Counted from the first letter of the stretch, positions 38,892 through 48,300 are shown. The stretch: DNA of 64,000 bases from Ectopseudomonas chengduensis (GCF_900102635.1 NZ_FMZQ01000008.1:156288-220287), one strand, 5' to 3'. The notes: generated from the letters alone by a model not told the origin. Made by a program: numbers and translations.

Positions 38892-39956
38892 ATGAACATT
38901 TCTTCCTCACGCCCCCTACTCGCCCCGGCCGGACATCACCTGCTGCGCCTGGGTGACTGCAGCCTGCTGCTGCACCGGCGCAGCATGGTCGTCGCATTGC
39001 TCCTCAGCCTGCTGCTGGTCGCTGTCGCCACCTGGATACTGGCGGCAGGCGACGACACCCTGACGCCCTGGAAAGCCCTGCAGGCCGCCTTCGGTCAGGG
39101 CGAGGCGTTGCAGGTGTTCCTGATTCAGGAGCTGCGCATGCCCCGGCTGATCGCCGGCCTGCTCAGCGGCGCCGCCCTTGGCGCTTCCGGCTGCCTGCTG
39201 CAGACCCTGGCGCGCAATCGCCTGGCCACGCCAGGGGTGATCGGTATCGACAACGGCGCAACCGCCTTCGCCGTCGCCTCCATCGTCGCCGTGCCCACCA
39301 GCCTGGCGCCGTCGGCCCTGGCGCTGAGCGGCGCCGCCACCGCAGCGGTATTGACCTTTGCCCTGGCCGCTGGCGGTGGCGCACGTGGCTATCGCTTCAT
39401 CGTCGTTGGCATTGCCATCGGCGCGTTGTTCGGGGCGCTGACCAACCTGATGCTGGCACGCAGCGACATGGACGCCGCCAACGCCGCCTACCCCTGGACG
39501 GTCGGCAGCCTTAATGCACGCCCGGCCGACTCGGTGCTGCTGCTCGGCATCGGCCTGGCCGTGGGCCTGCCGCTGGCCAAGTTGCTGGTCAATGCCCTGA
39601 GCCTGATGCGCTTTTCCGACAACGTCGCCATCGGCCTTGGTGTACGTCTGCAACGCATGCGCCTGCTCACCCTGGCGCTGTGCGTCTGGCTCACGGCGTT
39701 GGCCGTTGCCGTGGTCGGCCCGGTCGGCCTGATCGCCCTGGCGGCGCCGGAAATGGCCCGTCACCTGGGCAACCGACACGGCGTGCCGCTGCTCAATGCA
39801 GCGCTGTCCGGCGCGCTGATGATGATTCTCGCCGACTGGCTCGGCCGTACCCTGCTGGCGCCCATCGAAATCCCGGTTGGCATCATCGCCGCCGTGGTCG
39901 GCGGCCCCTACCTGCTGTGGATTCTGCTGCGTCAGGCCCCACGGAGTTCGACATGA
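38892..39956 (+). CDS. FecCD-family permease, second subunit
   Basis: A 354-residue permease of the FecCD family, with a longer N-terminal lead of about 35 residues before the first membrane segment. It carries ELRMPRLIAGLLSGAALGASGCLLQTLARNRLATPGVIGIDNGA and GPVGLIALAAPEMARHLGNRHG. The ATG at 38892 is one base past the previous stop; the frame extends 13 codons upstream into the previous gene without reason. The stop overlaps the ATPase start in ATGA. Confidence 0.84.
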   Translation: MNISSSRPLLAPAGHHLLRLGDCSLLLHRRSMVVALLLSLLLVAVATWILAAGDDTLTPWKALQAAFGQGEALQVFLIQELRMPRLIAGLLSGAALGASGCLLQTLARNRLATPGVIGIDNGATAFAVASIVAVPTSLAPSALALSGAATAAVLTFALAAGGGARGYRFIVVGIAIGALFGALTNLMLARSDMDAANAAYPWTVGSLNARPADSVLLLGIGLAVGLPLAKLLVNALSLMRFSDNVAIGLGVRLQRMRLLTLALCVWLTALAVAVVGPVGLIALAAPEMARHLGNRHGVPLLNAALSGALMMILADWLGRTLLAPIEIPVGIIAAVVGGPYLLWILLRQAPRSST

Positions 39957-40774
39957 CCCTGCTTTCCTCACTGCTCGGCGACGCGCGCCAGTCCGACGTG
40001 CACCTCGAAGCCCGCGATCTGAGCATGGGCTACGCCCAGACCCGCATCATCGAAGACCTCGACCTGCTGATTCCCAGTGGCCAGGTCAGCGCCATCGTCG
40101 GCCCCAACGGCTGCGGCAAATCCACCCTACTGGCCGGTCTTGCTCGCCTGCACAAGCCCATCTCCGGCAGCGTACTGCTCGACGGCAAGGCCATCGGCAG
40201 CCTGCCGTCGCGTGAAGTGGCGCGCCGGCTCGCCCTGCTGCCCCAGGACGCCTCAGCTCCCGATGGCCTGACGGTCAGCGAACTGATCCGCTTCGGCCGC
40301 CAACCGCACCAGAGCCTGCTGCGCCAATGGAGCGAGGAAGACCAGGCCATCGTCGACGCGGCATTGGTAGCCGCCGATCTGGTCGAACTGGCCGATCGAC
40401 CGCTGGAGTCGATGTCCGGCGGCCAGCGCCAGCGCGCCTGGATCGCCATGGCCATCGCCCAGGCCACGCCTCTGCTGCTGCTCGACGAACCCACCTCGGC
40501 ACTGGACCTGGGCCATCAGATCGAAGTGTTCGAGCTGATCCGCCAACTGGCCGCCGCCGGCAAGACCATCGTCATGGTGGTGCACGATCTCTCCAGCGCC
40601 TGTCGCTACGCCGACCACCTGATCGCCATGCATCAGGGCCGGATCGTCGCCAGCGGCCGCCCCGACGAGATCGTCACCTCGGCGCTGGTCGAGCGCCTGT
40701 ACGGCGTACGCTGCACGCTGCTGCGCGATCCAATGAGCGGCACGCCGGTGATTGCGGGGGTGAGCAGGCTCTGA
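39953..40774 (+). CDS. FecE-like ABC ATPase
   Basis: A 273-residue ATPase of the iron-chelate importer family. Walker A is GPNGCGKST (50-58), the signature is MSGGQRQRAWIAMA (about 153-166), Walker B is LLLLDEPTSALD and the H-loop is VVHDLSSACRYAD. The start at 39953 overlaps the permease stop by four bases, which argues against the much longer open frame that begins 91 codons upstream. It completes the FecBCDE-like set. Confidence 0.88.
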   Translation: MTLLSSLLGDARQSDVHLEARDLSMGYAQTRIIEDLDLLIPSGQVSAIVGPNGCGKSTLLAGLARLHKPISGSVLLDGKAIGSLPSREVARRLALLPQDASAPDGLTVSELIRFGRQPHQSLLRQWSEEDQAIVDAALVAADLVELADRPLESMSGGQRQRAWIAMAIAQATPLLLLDEPTSALDLGHQIEVFELIRQLAAAGKTIVMVVHDLSSACRYADHLIAMHQGRIVASGRPDEIVTSALVERLYGVRCTLLRDPMSGTPVIAGVSRL

Positions 40775-40948
40775 TCCCGAAATCATCTTGCAATCTTCGT
40801 CTGAAAAACATGTAGGTAATTGGCTAGTGAGATGTGTCGCCATCTCTTACGCGAGCAGAGTTTTTGTTGACCAATCAATCAGTTATATGTGCCCTCTGAC
40901 CTGCAAACCGAGAACGCGTATTTTTTGAGCATGAAGGAGGTCTGGACT

Positions 40949-41056
40949 ATGGTCCAAACAACTCCATTTCGAAGGGACTCGACCGATGAAGCCCATCACG
41001 AGAACCGCCACCCTGGCACTTTCGCTCTTCGCTGCACCGGCGTTCTCAGCCGGTGA
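40949..41056 (+). CDS. Candidate 35-codon leader ORF with strong ribosome site
   Basis: AAGGAGG (40934-40940) lies exactly 8 bases before this ATG, the best ribosome-binding site in the region. The reading frame (MVQTTPFRRDSTDEAHHENR...) crosses the csuA/B start in another frame and ends inside its signal-peptide codons. A second in-frame ATG at 40931 would start upstream of the AAGGAGG. Around the start, TGGAC-TATG-GTCCA can form a small hairpin. It may be a translational control element for the pilus operon or a chance ORF; no homology is recognised. Confidence 0.25.
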   Translation: MVQTTPFRRDSTDEAHHENRHPGTFALRCTGVLSR

Positions 41057-41519
41057 GCTGCAAGGTCAACTCAACGTTCAGATCACCATCGGCACCGGTT
41101 GCACGGTAACCAACGGTACGGCCAGCGGCTCCAGCAACACCTTCGGCTCACTGTCCTTCGGTGACTACAACGACCTCGCCAACCTGATCGATGGCCGCTC
41201 CTTCGGCAGCGCCGGGGGCAGCTCGTTTGGCTTGCAATGCAGCCTGGGAACCGACTACAGCGTTGCACTGAACGCCGGGCAGAACGCTTCCGGCAGCCAA
41301 AGGCGCATGATCAATGCCGGTGAGTACGTCGCGTACAACCTCTATCAGGACAGCGGCCGTACCGAACCCTGGGGCGACGGTGGCGCCACAGGCACAGTGC
41401 TTTCCGGCACTGGCACCGGTGCCAACGAAGAAGTGATCGTCTACGGCCGCGTGCCCTCGCAGGACACCCCAAGCCCAGGCACCTACACGGACACCGTGCA
41501 AGTCACCATCGCCTGGTAA
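40986..41519 (+). CDS. Csu-type major pilin subunit (spore coat U domain)
   Basis: A 177-residue exported pilin of the archaic chaperone-usher (CsuA/B) family. The signal peptide ends PAFSA-GELQGQL. The spore-coat-U (SCPU) domain has the cysteine pair C39 and C83 (IGTGCTVTN, LQCSLGTDYSV), LNAGQNASGSQRRM and the terminal GTYTDTVQVTIAW strand. It is the first of six genes and should form the pilus shaft in biofilm attachment. AAGGGA stands before the ATG. Confidence 0.87.
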   Translation: MKPITRTATLALSLFAAPAFSAGELQGQLNVQITIGTGCTVTNGTASGSSNTFGSLSFGDYNDLANLIDGRSFGSAGGSSFGLQCSLGTDYSVALNAGQNASGSQRRMINAGEYVAYNLYQDSGRTEPWGDGGATGTVLSGTGTGANEEVIVYGRVPSQDTPSPGTYTDTVQVTIAW

Positions 41520-41571
41520 GTACCGCACAGTCAAAGCAAGAGGATCTCGAACCTTTCCGGGAAGAATCGCC

Positions 41572-42072
41572 ATGCGCTGCCTGATCGCCTCCCTGCTTTT
41601 GATGGCCCCGGCAGTCCTGCCGGCGGTCGACAAGACCGCCACCATCGGCCTGAATGTCGAGGTGTTACCGGCCTGTCAGGCAGGTAGCAGCAGTGGTTCG
41701 GGCGTCAGCTTCGGGACCCTGGATTTCGGCACCCACCTCAGACTCGACAACCTGATAACCCAGGTCGGTCAACCGGACGCAGGCGCCCTGCGCGTCAATT
41801 GCCAGCAGAATATCCCCTATCGCGTGCTGATCAATGCCGGCCACAGCGGCACCACCAGCAATCGGCAGATGGTCGGTCCCGGCTCCGCCGTACTCAGCTA
41901 CAACCTGTATACCGGCGCGGACTACACCACCGTCTGGGACAACAGCACGGGGGTCAGCGCCGTTGGCAATGGCCAGGATCAGTGGCTTGCGATCTACGCC
42001 CGGGTGCCAGCACAGAATGTTCCGCCCCCGGGAAGCTACAGCGATACCCTGACCGTCACGGTGAGTTGGTGA
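41572..42072 (+). CDS. Csu-type minor pilin (CsuA-like)
   Basis: A 166-residue exported pilin-like protein, with SCPU-domain features: PACQAGSSSGSGVSFGTLDFG, RVNCQQNIPYRVLINAGHSG, LSYNLYTGADYTTVWD and the final GSYSDTLTVTVSW. Signal peptide of about 18 residues (PAVLPA). It is likely a minor subunit or adaptor in the Csu pilus. It overlaps the next gene by one base (TGATG), so the two are probably translated together. Confidence 0.84.
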   Translation: MRCLIASLLLMAPAVLPAVDKTATIGLNVEVLPACQAGSSSGSGVSFGTLDFGTHLRLDNLITQVGQPDAGALRVNCQQNIPYRVLINAGHSGTTSNRQMVGPGSAVLSYNLYTGADYTTVWDNSTGVSAVGNGQDQWLAIYARVPAQNVPPPGSYSDTLTVTVSW

Positions 42073-42644
42073 TGCCGTGCCGGGCCCATTCACTCGCGGT
42101 CACTCACCTTCTCTGCCTGACCGTACTGGTCATGCACGCCTTGCCTGCTCGTGGCGACACGGGCATCAACGACCAGATCGTCAGCCAGAGCTTCCAGTTG
42201 CGCGCGGAAATCGTACCGGGTTGCCTGCTCGGTGCCGGGGGCAGCGACGCCACCTCGTTCGGCAGCATCTCATTCGGCCAGATCAGCACCCTGCCCAGCA
42301 ACCTGGATGCGGCCAGCACAACGGACAACGGCTCCATCGTGCTGCAGTGCTCACCCGGTACGGCCGTCACGCTGTCGCTCAATGCCGGGCTCAATACCGG
42401 CAACGTGGGCGGTGGGCGCTACCTAGCGCGTGGCGCGGAACGCCTGCGCTACCAGCTCTACCAGGACGCTGCGCGCAGCATCATCTGGGGCGATGGCAGC
42501 AACGGTGGCACGCGCATGAGCATCAATTTTCCCGTGGGCGGCGCCACCCAGACCTACACGGTCTACGCCCGCCTGTTCAGTGTCAGCCCGCTACCTTCGG
42601 CCGGCATCTACACCGACACCATCACCGTGACCGTGAGTTATTGA
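42072..42644 (+). CDS. Csu-type minor pilin (CsuB-like)
   Basis: A 190-residue exported SCPU-domain subunit: ALPARG-DTGINDQI signal junction, VPGCLLGAGGSDATSFGSISFGQ, LQCSPGTAVTLSLNAGLN, LRYQLYQDAARSIIWGDGSNGG and GIYTDTITVTVSY. It starts on the stop of the previous pilin; a larger open frame upstream of this ATG is a frame-shifted reading of that gene. Likely a second minor subunit of the same pilus. Confidence 0.84.
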   Translation: MPCRAHSLAVTHLLCLTVLVMHALPARGDTGINDQIVSQSFQLRAEIVPGCLLGAGGSDATSFGSISFGQISTLPSNLDAASTTDNGSIVLQCSPGTAVTLSLNAGLNTGNVGGGRYLARGAERLRYQLYQDAARSIIWGDGSNGGTRMSINFPVGGATQTYTVYARLFSVSPLPSAGIYTDTITVTVSY

Positions 42645-42647
42645 GCC

Positions 42648-43406
42648 ATGAGGACACGCACCCTCTTCGCCTGCTGCCTGACGCTGACCACAGCGCTGGC
42701 GAGTCTGGCCACACAGGCCGCCAGCTCCATTCTGATCTGGCCGATCAACCCACTGATCGAAGCCGATCGCCAGAAATCAGCCGCGCTGTGGCTGGAAAAT
42801 CGCGGGCAGGAAGCGGTGGATTTACAAGTACGCGTACTGGCCTGGGAGCAGGAGGAATTCGAAGATCGCCTGACGCCGCAGAAGCAGGTAGTGGGCAGCC
42901 CGCCGATGGCAACGCTGCAACCGGGCAAGCGGCAACTGGTCAGGCTGGTCAACCTGGAGCCGCCGAGCGCCGGCACGCTGCGCACCTACCGTGTGCTGGT
43001 CGACGAGGTGCTACCGCCACAACCGCGGCCGTCCCAATTGGGCGTGCAATTCCAGATGCGTTACTCGGTTCCCTTGTTCGTGGTCGGGCCTGGGGCCTAT
43101 CTGGATGACGGTGCGCGAGAAGCGCCAGGCCAGGGCCAGCCACTGGCTCCCGAGCTGCGCTACCGCGTCGTTGACGGTAGCAACGGCGCCTTCCTTTACC
43201 TGCGCAACCTCGGCCCCGCCCCGGCCAGGCTGTCCCAGGTCGATCTATCGCGAGACAGCGGCAAACAGCCACTGGCCGAAGGCCTTCTCGGTTATGTACT
43301 ACCTGGTGCGCAGATGCGCTGGCCTCTGCCGGCAGGCGTGCGCAGTGGCCAGGTGCAGGCACGCATCAACGAAAGTCGACACAAGCAGCCGCTGGCCGCT
43401 GAGTAG
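42648..43406 (+). CDS. Csu periplasmic chaperone (CsuC)
   Basis: A 252-residue PapD-like chaperone with signal peptide (LATQA-ASSILIWPINP). The donor-strand G1 region and the conserved core appear as LIEADRQKSAALWLENRGQEAVDLQVRVLAW, KRQLVRLVNLEPPSAGTLRTYRVLVDEV and RYSVPLFVVGPG. It would keep the SCPU subunits folded for delivery to the usher. The start is 3 bases after the previous stop. The 3' end overlaps the usher gene by about 60 bases. Confidence 0.87.
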   Translation: MRTRTLFACCLTLTTALASLATQAASSILIWPINPLIEADRQKSAALWLENRGQEAVDLQVRVLAWEQEEFEDRLTPQKQVVGSPPMATLQPGKRQLVRLVNLEPPSAGTLRTYRVLVDEVLPPQPRPSQLGVQFQMRYSVPLFVVGPGAYLDDGAREAPGQGQPLAPELRYRVVDGSNGAFLYLRNLGPAPARLSQVDLSRDSGKQPLAEGLLGYVLPGAQMRWPLPAGVRSGQVQARINESRHKQPLAAE

Positions 43407-45729
43407 ATCGCTGGTACTGCTGCTACTGGCTACCTTGCTGTCAGTCCCGTCAGCCCATGGCGATGACGCACAGCAGTTCGCCGAGGCGCAGTTGCTCTAC
43501 CTGGAGTTGATCGTCAATGAGCTGTCCAGCGGCAAGGTGGTGGAAGTGAGAGAACATCAGGGCCGTTTATTCGCCCAACGCGACGATCTGCTCGCGGCGG
43601 GCGTGCGCCTGCCCTCGGAGACGACAGCCTGGATCGCCCTGGATCGGATCGATGCCCTGCGCAGCGAATATCAGCAGGACAGCCAGCGCCTGCTACTCAC
43701 CCTGCCCAGCGAATGGCTACCGCACCAGCGTTTCGGCCCCAGCAGCCTGAGCGAGCCGATGCAGGCACAGAGCGCGTTCGGTGTGCTGTTCAACTATGAC
43801 CTCTACTACAACCACACCGAGAATGCCGGCCACTACGCCAACACCTGGCTGGAACAGCGGGTGTTCGACGGCTTCGGCATGATTTCCAACACGGGCGTCT
43901 ATCGCCACAGTTTCTCCGGGCCGGGCTATCGCGATGGCTATACCCGCTACGACAGCACCTGGCGCTTCAACGATCAACAACGCATGCTCAGCCTCACTGG
44001 CGGCGACCTGATCACCGGCGCACTGACCTGGAACAGCGCGGTCCGCCTTGGCGGGCTGCAGATTTCGCGCAATTTCTCGCTGCGCCCGGATCTGATCACT
44101 TACCCATTACCGCGGTTCGATGGCGATGCTGCGGTGCCCAGCACCGTGGATCTGTTCATCGACGACGCCCGCCTCGGCCAACAGGAGCTGCGCCCCGGCC
44201 CCTTCACCCTCAACACCGTGCCTTACATCAGCGGCGCCGGCACCGCGACACTGGTGACCACGGATGTGCTGGGGCGCCAGGTCTCCACCACCGTACCCTT
44301 TTATGTGACCGATACCCTGCTGCGACAGGGGCTTTCGGACTTCTCCCTGTCGCTGGGCAAGCTGCGCCGCAACTATGGCGTGGACGACTTTTCCTACGGC
44401 AGCCTGGTGAGCAGCGGCAGCCTGCGCTATGGCCTGACCGACAGCCTCACCCTGGAAAGCCATGCCGAAGTCGGCGCAGGCCTGCGCCAGGCTGGTGTCG
44501 GCGCTACCGTCGGACTTGGCCTGATGGGCACCCTGACCAGCTCCGTAAGCCAGAGCAGCGGTATCGGCAACGGCCAACAGTACAGCCTTGGCTACAGCTA
44601 CTATGCGCGTCGCTTCGGTATCACCGCGCAGCGCATCCAACGCACCTCGGACTATGCCGACCTAAGCGTCGCGCATGCACTGGACAACGACCTGGCCGGC
44701 GGCCCGCTGAGCAAGATCCTCGACCAACTGACCTTCAGTTTCAGCCCGGAGGGGCTCGGCTCATTCGGCATCGGCTACTTCGCCAGCGAAGAGCACAGTG
44801 GGCAGCGCACACGTCTGCTCAACCTGTCCTGGTCACGCAGCCTGTGGGGCAGCGCCAGCTTCTTTCTCTCCCTCAACCGTCAACTGGACGACGCCTCGCA
44901 CGCCATCCAGGCACAGCTGGTCATCCCGTTCGACCTGTACTCCACCCTGACCACAGGCGTGGAGCGAGACAGCAACGGCAACCAGCGCGCGCGCGCCAAT
45001 TACAGCCGCAACCCACCCAGCGACGGTGGTCTGGGCTGGAACCTTGGTTATGCCGACGGCGACAATGAATACCGCCAGGCCGACCTGACCTGGCGCACCC
45101 AGCATGCCCAGGTGCAGGCAGGTGTCTACCAGAACGACGGCATCACCACCCGATGGGGCGGCGTCAGCGGCTCGCTGGTTGCCATGCAGAGCCAGGTATT
45201 CGCCAGCAACCGGATCGATGACGCCTTCGTGCTGGTCAGCACCGAGGGCTATTCAGATGTGCCCGTGCGCTACGAACATCAGCTGCTGGGCCGCACCGAC
45301 TCGGCGGGTTATCTGCTGGTGCCCTGGGTGCCGTCCTACTACCCCGGCCAGTACGAAGTCGACCTGCTGAATCTACCGAGCAACCTGCAACTGTCGGAAT
45401 CCCAGAAGCGCATCGCCGTGCACCAGGGCAGCGGTGCGTTGCTCGCCTTCCCCATGGTGATGAGCCTGTCAGCCAGCATCCAGTTGGTCGACGGCCTGGG
45501 ACAACCACTGCCCCGCGGCAGCCAGGTGCTGCATCGTCCCAGCGGTCGACGCACCTATATCGGCTGGGACGGCCAGCTGTATTTCGAAGGGCTGGCGAAG
45601 GACAACCAACTGGAGGTACTTCTGGCCGATGGTAGCCGTTGCAGCAGCCACTTCTCGCTGGACGACAGCGCCGTGGAAATGGCCGTGGTCGGCCCCATCA
45701 CCTGCTTGCAGGAGGACGGTCAGCCATGA
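43345..45729 (+). CDS. Csu outer-membrane usher (CsuD)
   Basis: An outer-membrane usher of about 794 residues that exports and assembles the Csu pilus: N-terminal plug-binding domain, 24-strand barrel with LFNYDLYYNHTENAGHYANTWLEQRVFDGFGMISN, a plug after about residue 240, and two C-terminal domains. No ATG is available, and the open frame begins far upstream within csuC. The proposed start is the GTG at 43345, with AGG 8 bases before it and a signal peptide (SLVLLLLATLLSVPSAHG-DD) following. Start therefore moderately uncertain. Confidence 0.82.
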   Translation: MARCRHASTKVDTSSRWPLSRSLVLLLLATLLSVPSAHGDDAQQFAEAQLLYLELIVNELSSGKVVEVREHQGRLFAQRDDLLAAGVRLPSETTAWIALDRIDALRSEYQQDSQRLLLTLPSEWLPHQRFGPSSLSEPMQAQSAFGVLFNYDLYYNHTENAGHYANTWLEQRVFDGFGMISNTGVYRHSFSGPGYRDGYTRYDSTWRFNDQQRMLSLTGGDLITGALTWNSAVRLGGLQISRNFSLRPDLITYPLPRFDGDAAVPSTVDLFIDDARLGQQELRPGPFTLNTVPYISGAGTATLVTTDVLGRQVSTTVPFYVTDTLLRQGLSDFSLSLGKLRRNYGVDDFSYGSLVSSGSLRYGLTDSLTLESHAEVGAGLRQAGVGATVGLGLMGTLTSSVSQSSGIGNGQQYSLGYSYYARRFGITAQRIQRTSDYADLSVAHALDNDLAGGPLSKILDQLTFSFSPEGLGSFGIGYFASEEHSGQRTRLLNLSWSRSLWGSASFFLSLNRQLDDASHAIQAQLVIPFDLYSTLTTGVERDSNGNQRARANYSRNPPSDGGLGWNLGYADGDNEYRQADLTWRTQHAQVQAGVYQNDGITTRWGGVSGSLVAMQSQVFASNRIDDAFVLVSTEGYSDVPVRYEHQLLGRTDSAGYLLVPWVPSYYPGQYEVDLLNLPSNLQLSESQKRIAVHQGSGALLAFPMVMSLSASIQLVDGLGQPLPRGSQVLHRPSGRRTYIGWDGQLYFEGLAKDNQLEVLLADGSRCSSHFSLDDSAVEMAVVGPITCLQEDGQP

Positions 45730-46691
45730 TCCGCCGGCTGATTTACGCACTCCTGCTGTGCGGCACCTTGGTGAGCATGCCGACCTATGCCTGCAGCACC
45801 TATGCAGGTGGCTCGGTCAATCTGGGCAATACCAACTCTCTGAGTCTGCGCACCACGCAGCAGCAAGCAGCAGCCGGCGCCGGCCTGGCCTGTCCGGGGT
45901 TACTTCAGGTACTGGCGGGTGCATACGTTCGGGTCACGCTGCAAAACCCCGGCACCCTGGCCTTGCAGGACGGCCAGGGCAATCAGATTCCTTTTCAGGT
46001 GTTTCAGGACGCCGGCTACAACCAGGCGCTAGTAGCCGGCCAGCCGCAACAGCTCGGTGCAATCAACCTGCTCGCCCTCGGTGGCAACTCCACCGCCATC
46101 GGCCTGTATTTCCGCACCAACCCCGGCCCCAACGTGCCAGCCGGCACCTACACCGCCACCATCACCCTGCGCTGGGACTGGGCGATCTGCACAGTCGGCG
46201 CGCTCAATATCTGCGCCTGGAACCGCAGCCCCGGGTTGACGCAAAGCTGTGTCGTGATCTGCGGTGCCCCCACCAACTGGGGCACAGGGTCACTCGCCAC
46301 ACTGACCGTCACCCTGGTGGTCAGCAAAGCCTGCCGCGTCGATACCTTGCCCAACGTGGACTTTGGCGCCAACGCCCTGATCAGCCAGTTCAGCGCGCAG
46401 CAACGCACCTTCGCCGTGACCTGCACCAACACCGAGGGCTACACGCTGAGTTTCGACAACGGGCAGAACTACCAGGCGCCCTGGCGACGCCTGACTAATG
46501 GTAGCCAGTTCATTCGCTACAACCTCTACTACAGCGGCAGCAGCCTGATCTGGAACGCCGCCTCACCGCTGACGGCCAGCGGCACGGGCAACTCACAGAG
46601 CTTCAACTACCAGGCGATTCTCGACCCCGGGCAAGCTAACGCGCCGGTGGGCGTCTATACCGACAACGTGTTGCTGATCATCAACTACTGA
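45726..46691 (+). CDS. Csu tip adhesin (CsuE-like)
   Basis: A 321-residue exported protein with two SCPU-like domains, the length and plan of the pilus tip adhesin. Signal peptide ends PTYA-CSTYAG. The first domain ends at about residue 160 (TYTATITLRWDWAICTVG); the second runs from about 200 (VVSKACRVDTLPNVDFGANALISQF ... VTCTNTEGYTLSFDNG ... GVYTDNVLLIINY). The start overlaps the usher stop as ATGA. It is the last gene of the Csu operon. Confidence 0.84.
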   Translation: MIRRLIYALLLCGTLVSMPTYACSTYAGGSVNLGNTNSLSLRTTQQQAAAGAGLACPGLLQVLAGAYVRVTLQNPGTLALQDGQGNQIPFQVFQDAGYNQALVAGQPQQLGAINLLALGGNSTAIGLYFRTNPGPNVPAGTYTATITLRWDWAICTVGALNICAWNRSPGLTQSCVVICGAPTNWGTGSLATLTVTLVVSKACRVDTLPNVDFGANALISQFSAQQRTFAVTCTNTEGYTLSFDNGQNYQAPWRRLTNGSQFIRYNLYYSGSSLIWNAASPLTASGTGNSQSFNYQAILDPGQANAPVGVYTDNVLLIINY

Positions 46692-46695
46692 AGCC

Positions 46696-47001
46696 TTACC
46701 AGTAGATCACCAGCGTCGAGCCGGCATTCTCGAGGGCGTGGAAGGGAATGGTCCCAGCCTCGGCCTCGCGCACCACCGGCAAGGTGCGCTCGTTGCCATC
46801 ACGGACCTGGTAAGCGGCATGCTCGCACCCATGCCCCGTCAGCTGTACGGCGAAATCGTCGCTGCGCGCAGAGACTTCACAGCGTTTGAGAATGGTCAGA
46901 CTGATCTGCAACTGCCCGCTGATCTGCTCAGCAAGAGAAAGGTTGGCAGTGGCGCACAACGCGGAGGCCACGAACAAGGCAAGAAATCGGTGAAACGACA
47001 T
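46696..47001 (-). CDS. Small exported protein resembling a minimal SCPU pilin
   Basis: A 101-residue protein with a signal peptide (ALCATANLSLA-EQISG). The first mature residues, EQISGQLQISLTILKRCEVS, resemble the start of the CsuA/B pilin (GELQGQLNVQITIGTGCTV), and two cysteines sit where the pilin disulfide would begin and mid-domain (KRCEVS, GHGCEH). The domain is only half the usual length. It is read convergently with csuE, 4 bases from its stop. It may be a minor subunit, a capping or regulatory protein, or a degenerated pilin. Confidence 0.6.
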   Translation of the reverse strand: MSFHRFLALFVASALCATANLSLAEQISGQLQISLTILKRCEVSARSDDFAVQLTGHGCEHAAYQVRDGNERTLPVVREAEAGTIPFHALENAGSTLVIYW

Positions 47002-47145
47002 GATGACGGTCTACGGTAAGGATGGCCTGCTGCGGTGAAGGTCAAAATCCATCCGTAGAAACGGTCACGACATCAGAATGTGGACCGCAGGCAAAAGAAT
47101 AAGGCGATATCACATTGAAATCACCGTCATTCCGACGAACGTGGT

Positions 47146-48018
47146 TCAGGCCAGGGTTTGTGCGACGAAGCGCTTGCCCGGCGCCACGATCTGCTCCTGC
47201 GCGGCGACCAGCGGCAGGTCGCGCGCGCCGTCCGCAGTCTGCTCGACCAAGGCGTAGAGCGTTGCGGTAGCCAGCTCCAGAGCCTGTGGCAACGCCTGCC
47301 CGGCCAGCAACCGGCCCAACAACGTGGCCGAGAACACATCGCCCATGCCATTGGGCAATGGATGCAGCGCCAGGCGCGGGGTGCTCACCAGCCAGGCGCC
47401 CTCGCCGTTCACCGCCAGCGTGCCCAATTCGCTTTCAGGGATATCCGGCGTCGACAGGCTGGTGACGATCACCACGTCAGGGCCTCGACCACGCAACTGC
47501 CGGGCGACTTTCACCGCCTCCTGCAAATTGGCCGGTTTAGAGCCCGTGAGCAGTTCGAACTCGAACTGGTTGGGCGTGATGATATTGGCGAAGGGAATCG
47601 CCTGATCACGGAGGAAATCGGGAATCGCCGGGTTGACGAACACGCCGCGCCCGACGTCGCCCATCACCGGATCGCACAGGTAACGCAGTGACGGGTTGTG
47701 CTGACGAATCTCGCCCACCGCTTCAAGGATTACCCGCCCGGTATCGGCATCGCCCAGGTAACCGGACAGCACCGCCGCCAGGCGCGGCAGCACCCCACGC
47801 TCACGCAGCCCCAACAGCACCTCGCGTACATGCTCGGCACCGAACACCTGGCCGCGAAACTGGCCGTAACCGGTGTGGTTGGAGAACTGTACGGTGTGAA
47901 TCGGCAGCACCTCGAAGCCCAACCGCTGCAACGGAAACACCGCAGCAGCATTGCCGACATGGCCCCAGGCGACATGCGACTGAATGGACAGAACGAGGGG
48001 CGGTAGCGTAGCGCTCAT
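47146..48018 (-). CDS. pdxY: Pyridoxal kinase
   Basis: A 290-residue kinase of the PfkB/ribokinase fold that phosphorylates pyridoxal in the PLP salvage pathway. It opens LSIQSHVAWGHVGNAAAVFPLQRLGFEV, which is the PdxY N-terminus, with YLCDPVMGDVGRGVFV in the middle and the ATP/anion-hole segment PLPNGMGDVFSATLLGRLL (catalytic Asp in GMGD). Length and motifs favour PdxY over PdxK. It is a single gene with a 282-base divergent spacer to the sulfur operon. Confidence 0.9.
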   Translation of the reverse strand: MSATLPPLVLSIQSHVAWGHVGNAAAVFPLQRLGFEVLPIHTVQFSNHTGYGQFRGQVFGAEHVREVLLGLRERGVLPRLAAVLSGYLGDADTGRVILEAVGEIRQHNPSLRYLCDPVMGDVGRGVFVNPAIPDFLRDQAIPFANIITPNQFEFELLTGSKPANLQEAVKVARQLRGRGPDVVIVTSLSTPDIPESELGTLAVNGEGAWLVSTPRLALHPLPNGMGDVFSATLLGRLLAGQALPQALELATATLYALVEQTADGARDLPLVAAQEQIVAPGKRFVAQTLA

Positions 48019-48300
48019 GACGATCTCTGCTGGCTGGGTACGACGAGGCGCAGATTATTCGCCAAGCGGCCCGGGCATACCACCCATCAATGATCTGAAA
48101 GGTTCAGGCCGGACCATCCACGCATCGGGCATTTATCACCTAACTTTCCGACACATTCATATTCTAAAATCGTATTTATTTTTAATATTTAAAACCAATA
48201 AGGTATAAACAACCGGACCACCGGAGCCTCGATATTCCCGCCGCTCCGTTGCGCCCTCATCTCGGTGCCGTTGCGCGCACATCCACAAGATGAGGTTTGC

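Noticed and set aside
48019..48300. Sigma-54 promoter for the sulfur operon
   Set aside because: SfnB genes are linked to the sigma-54 activator SfnR in some strains, so I looked, but no GG-N10-GC element of good quality is present in this spacer.
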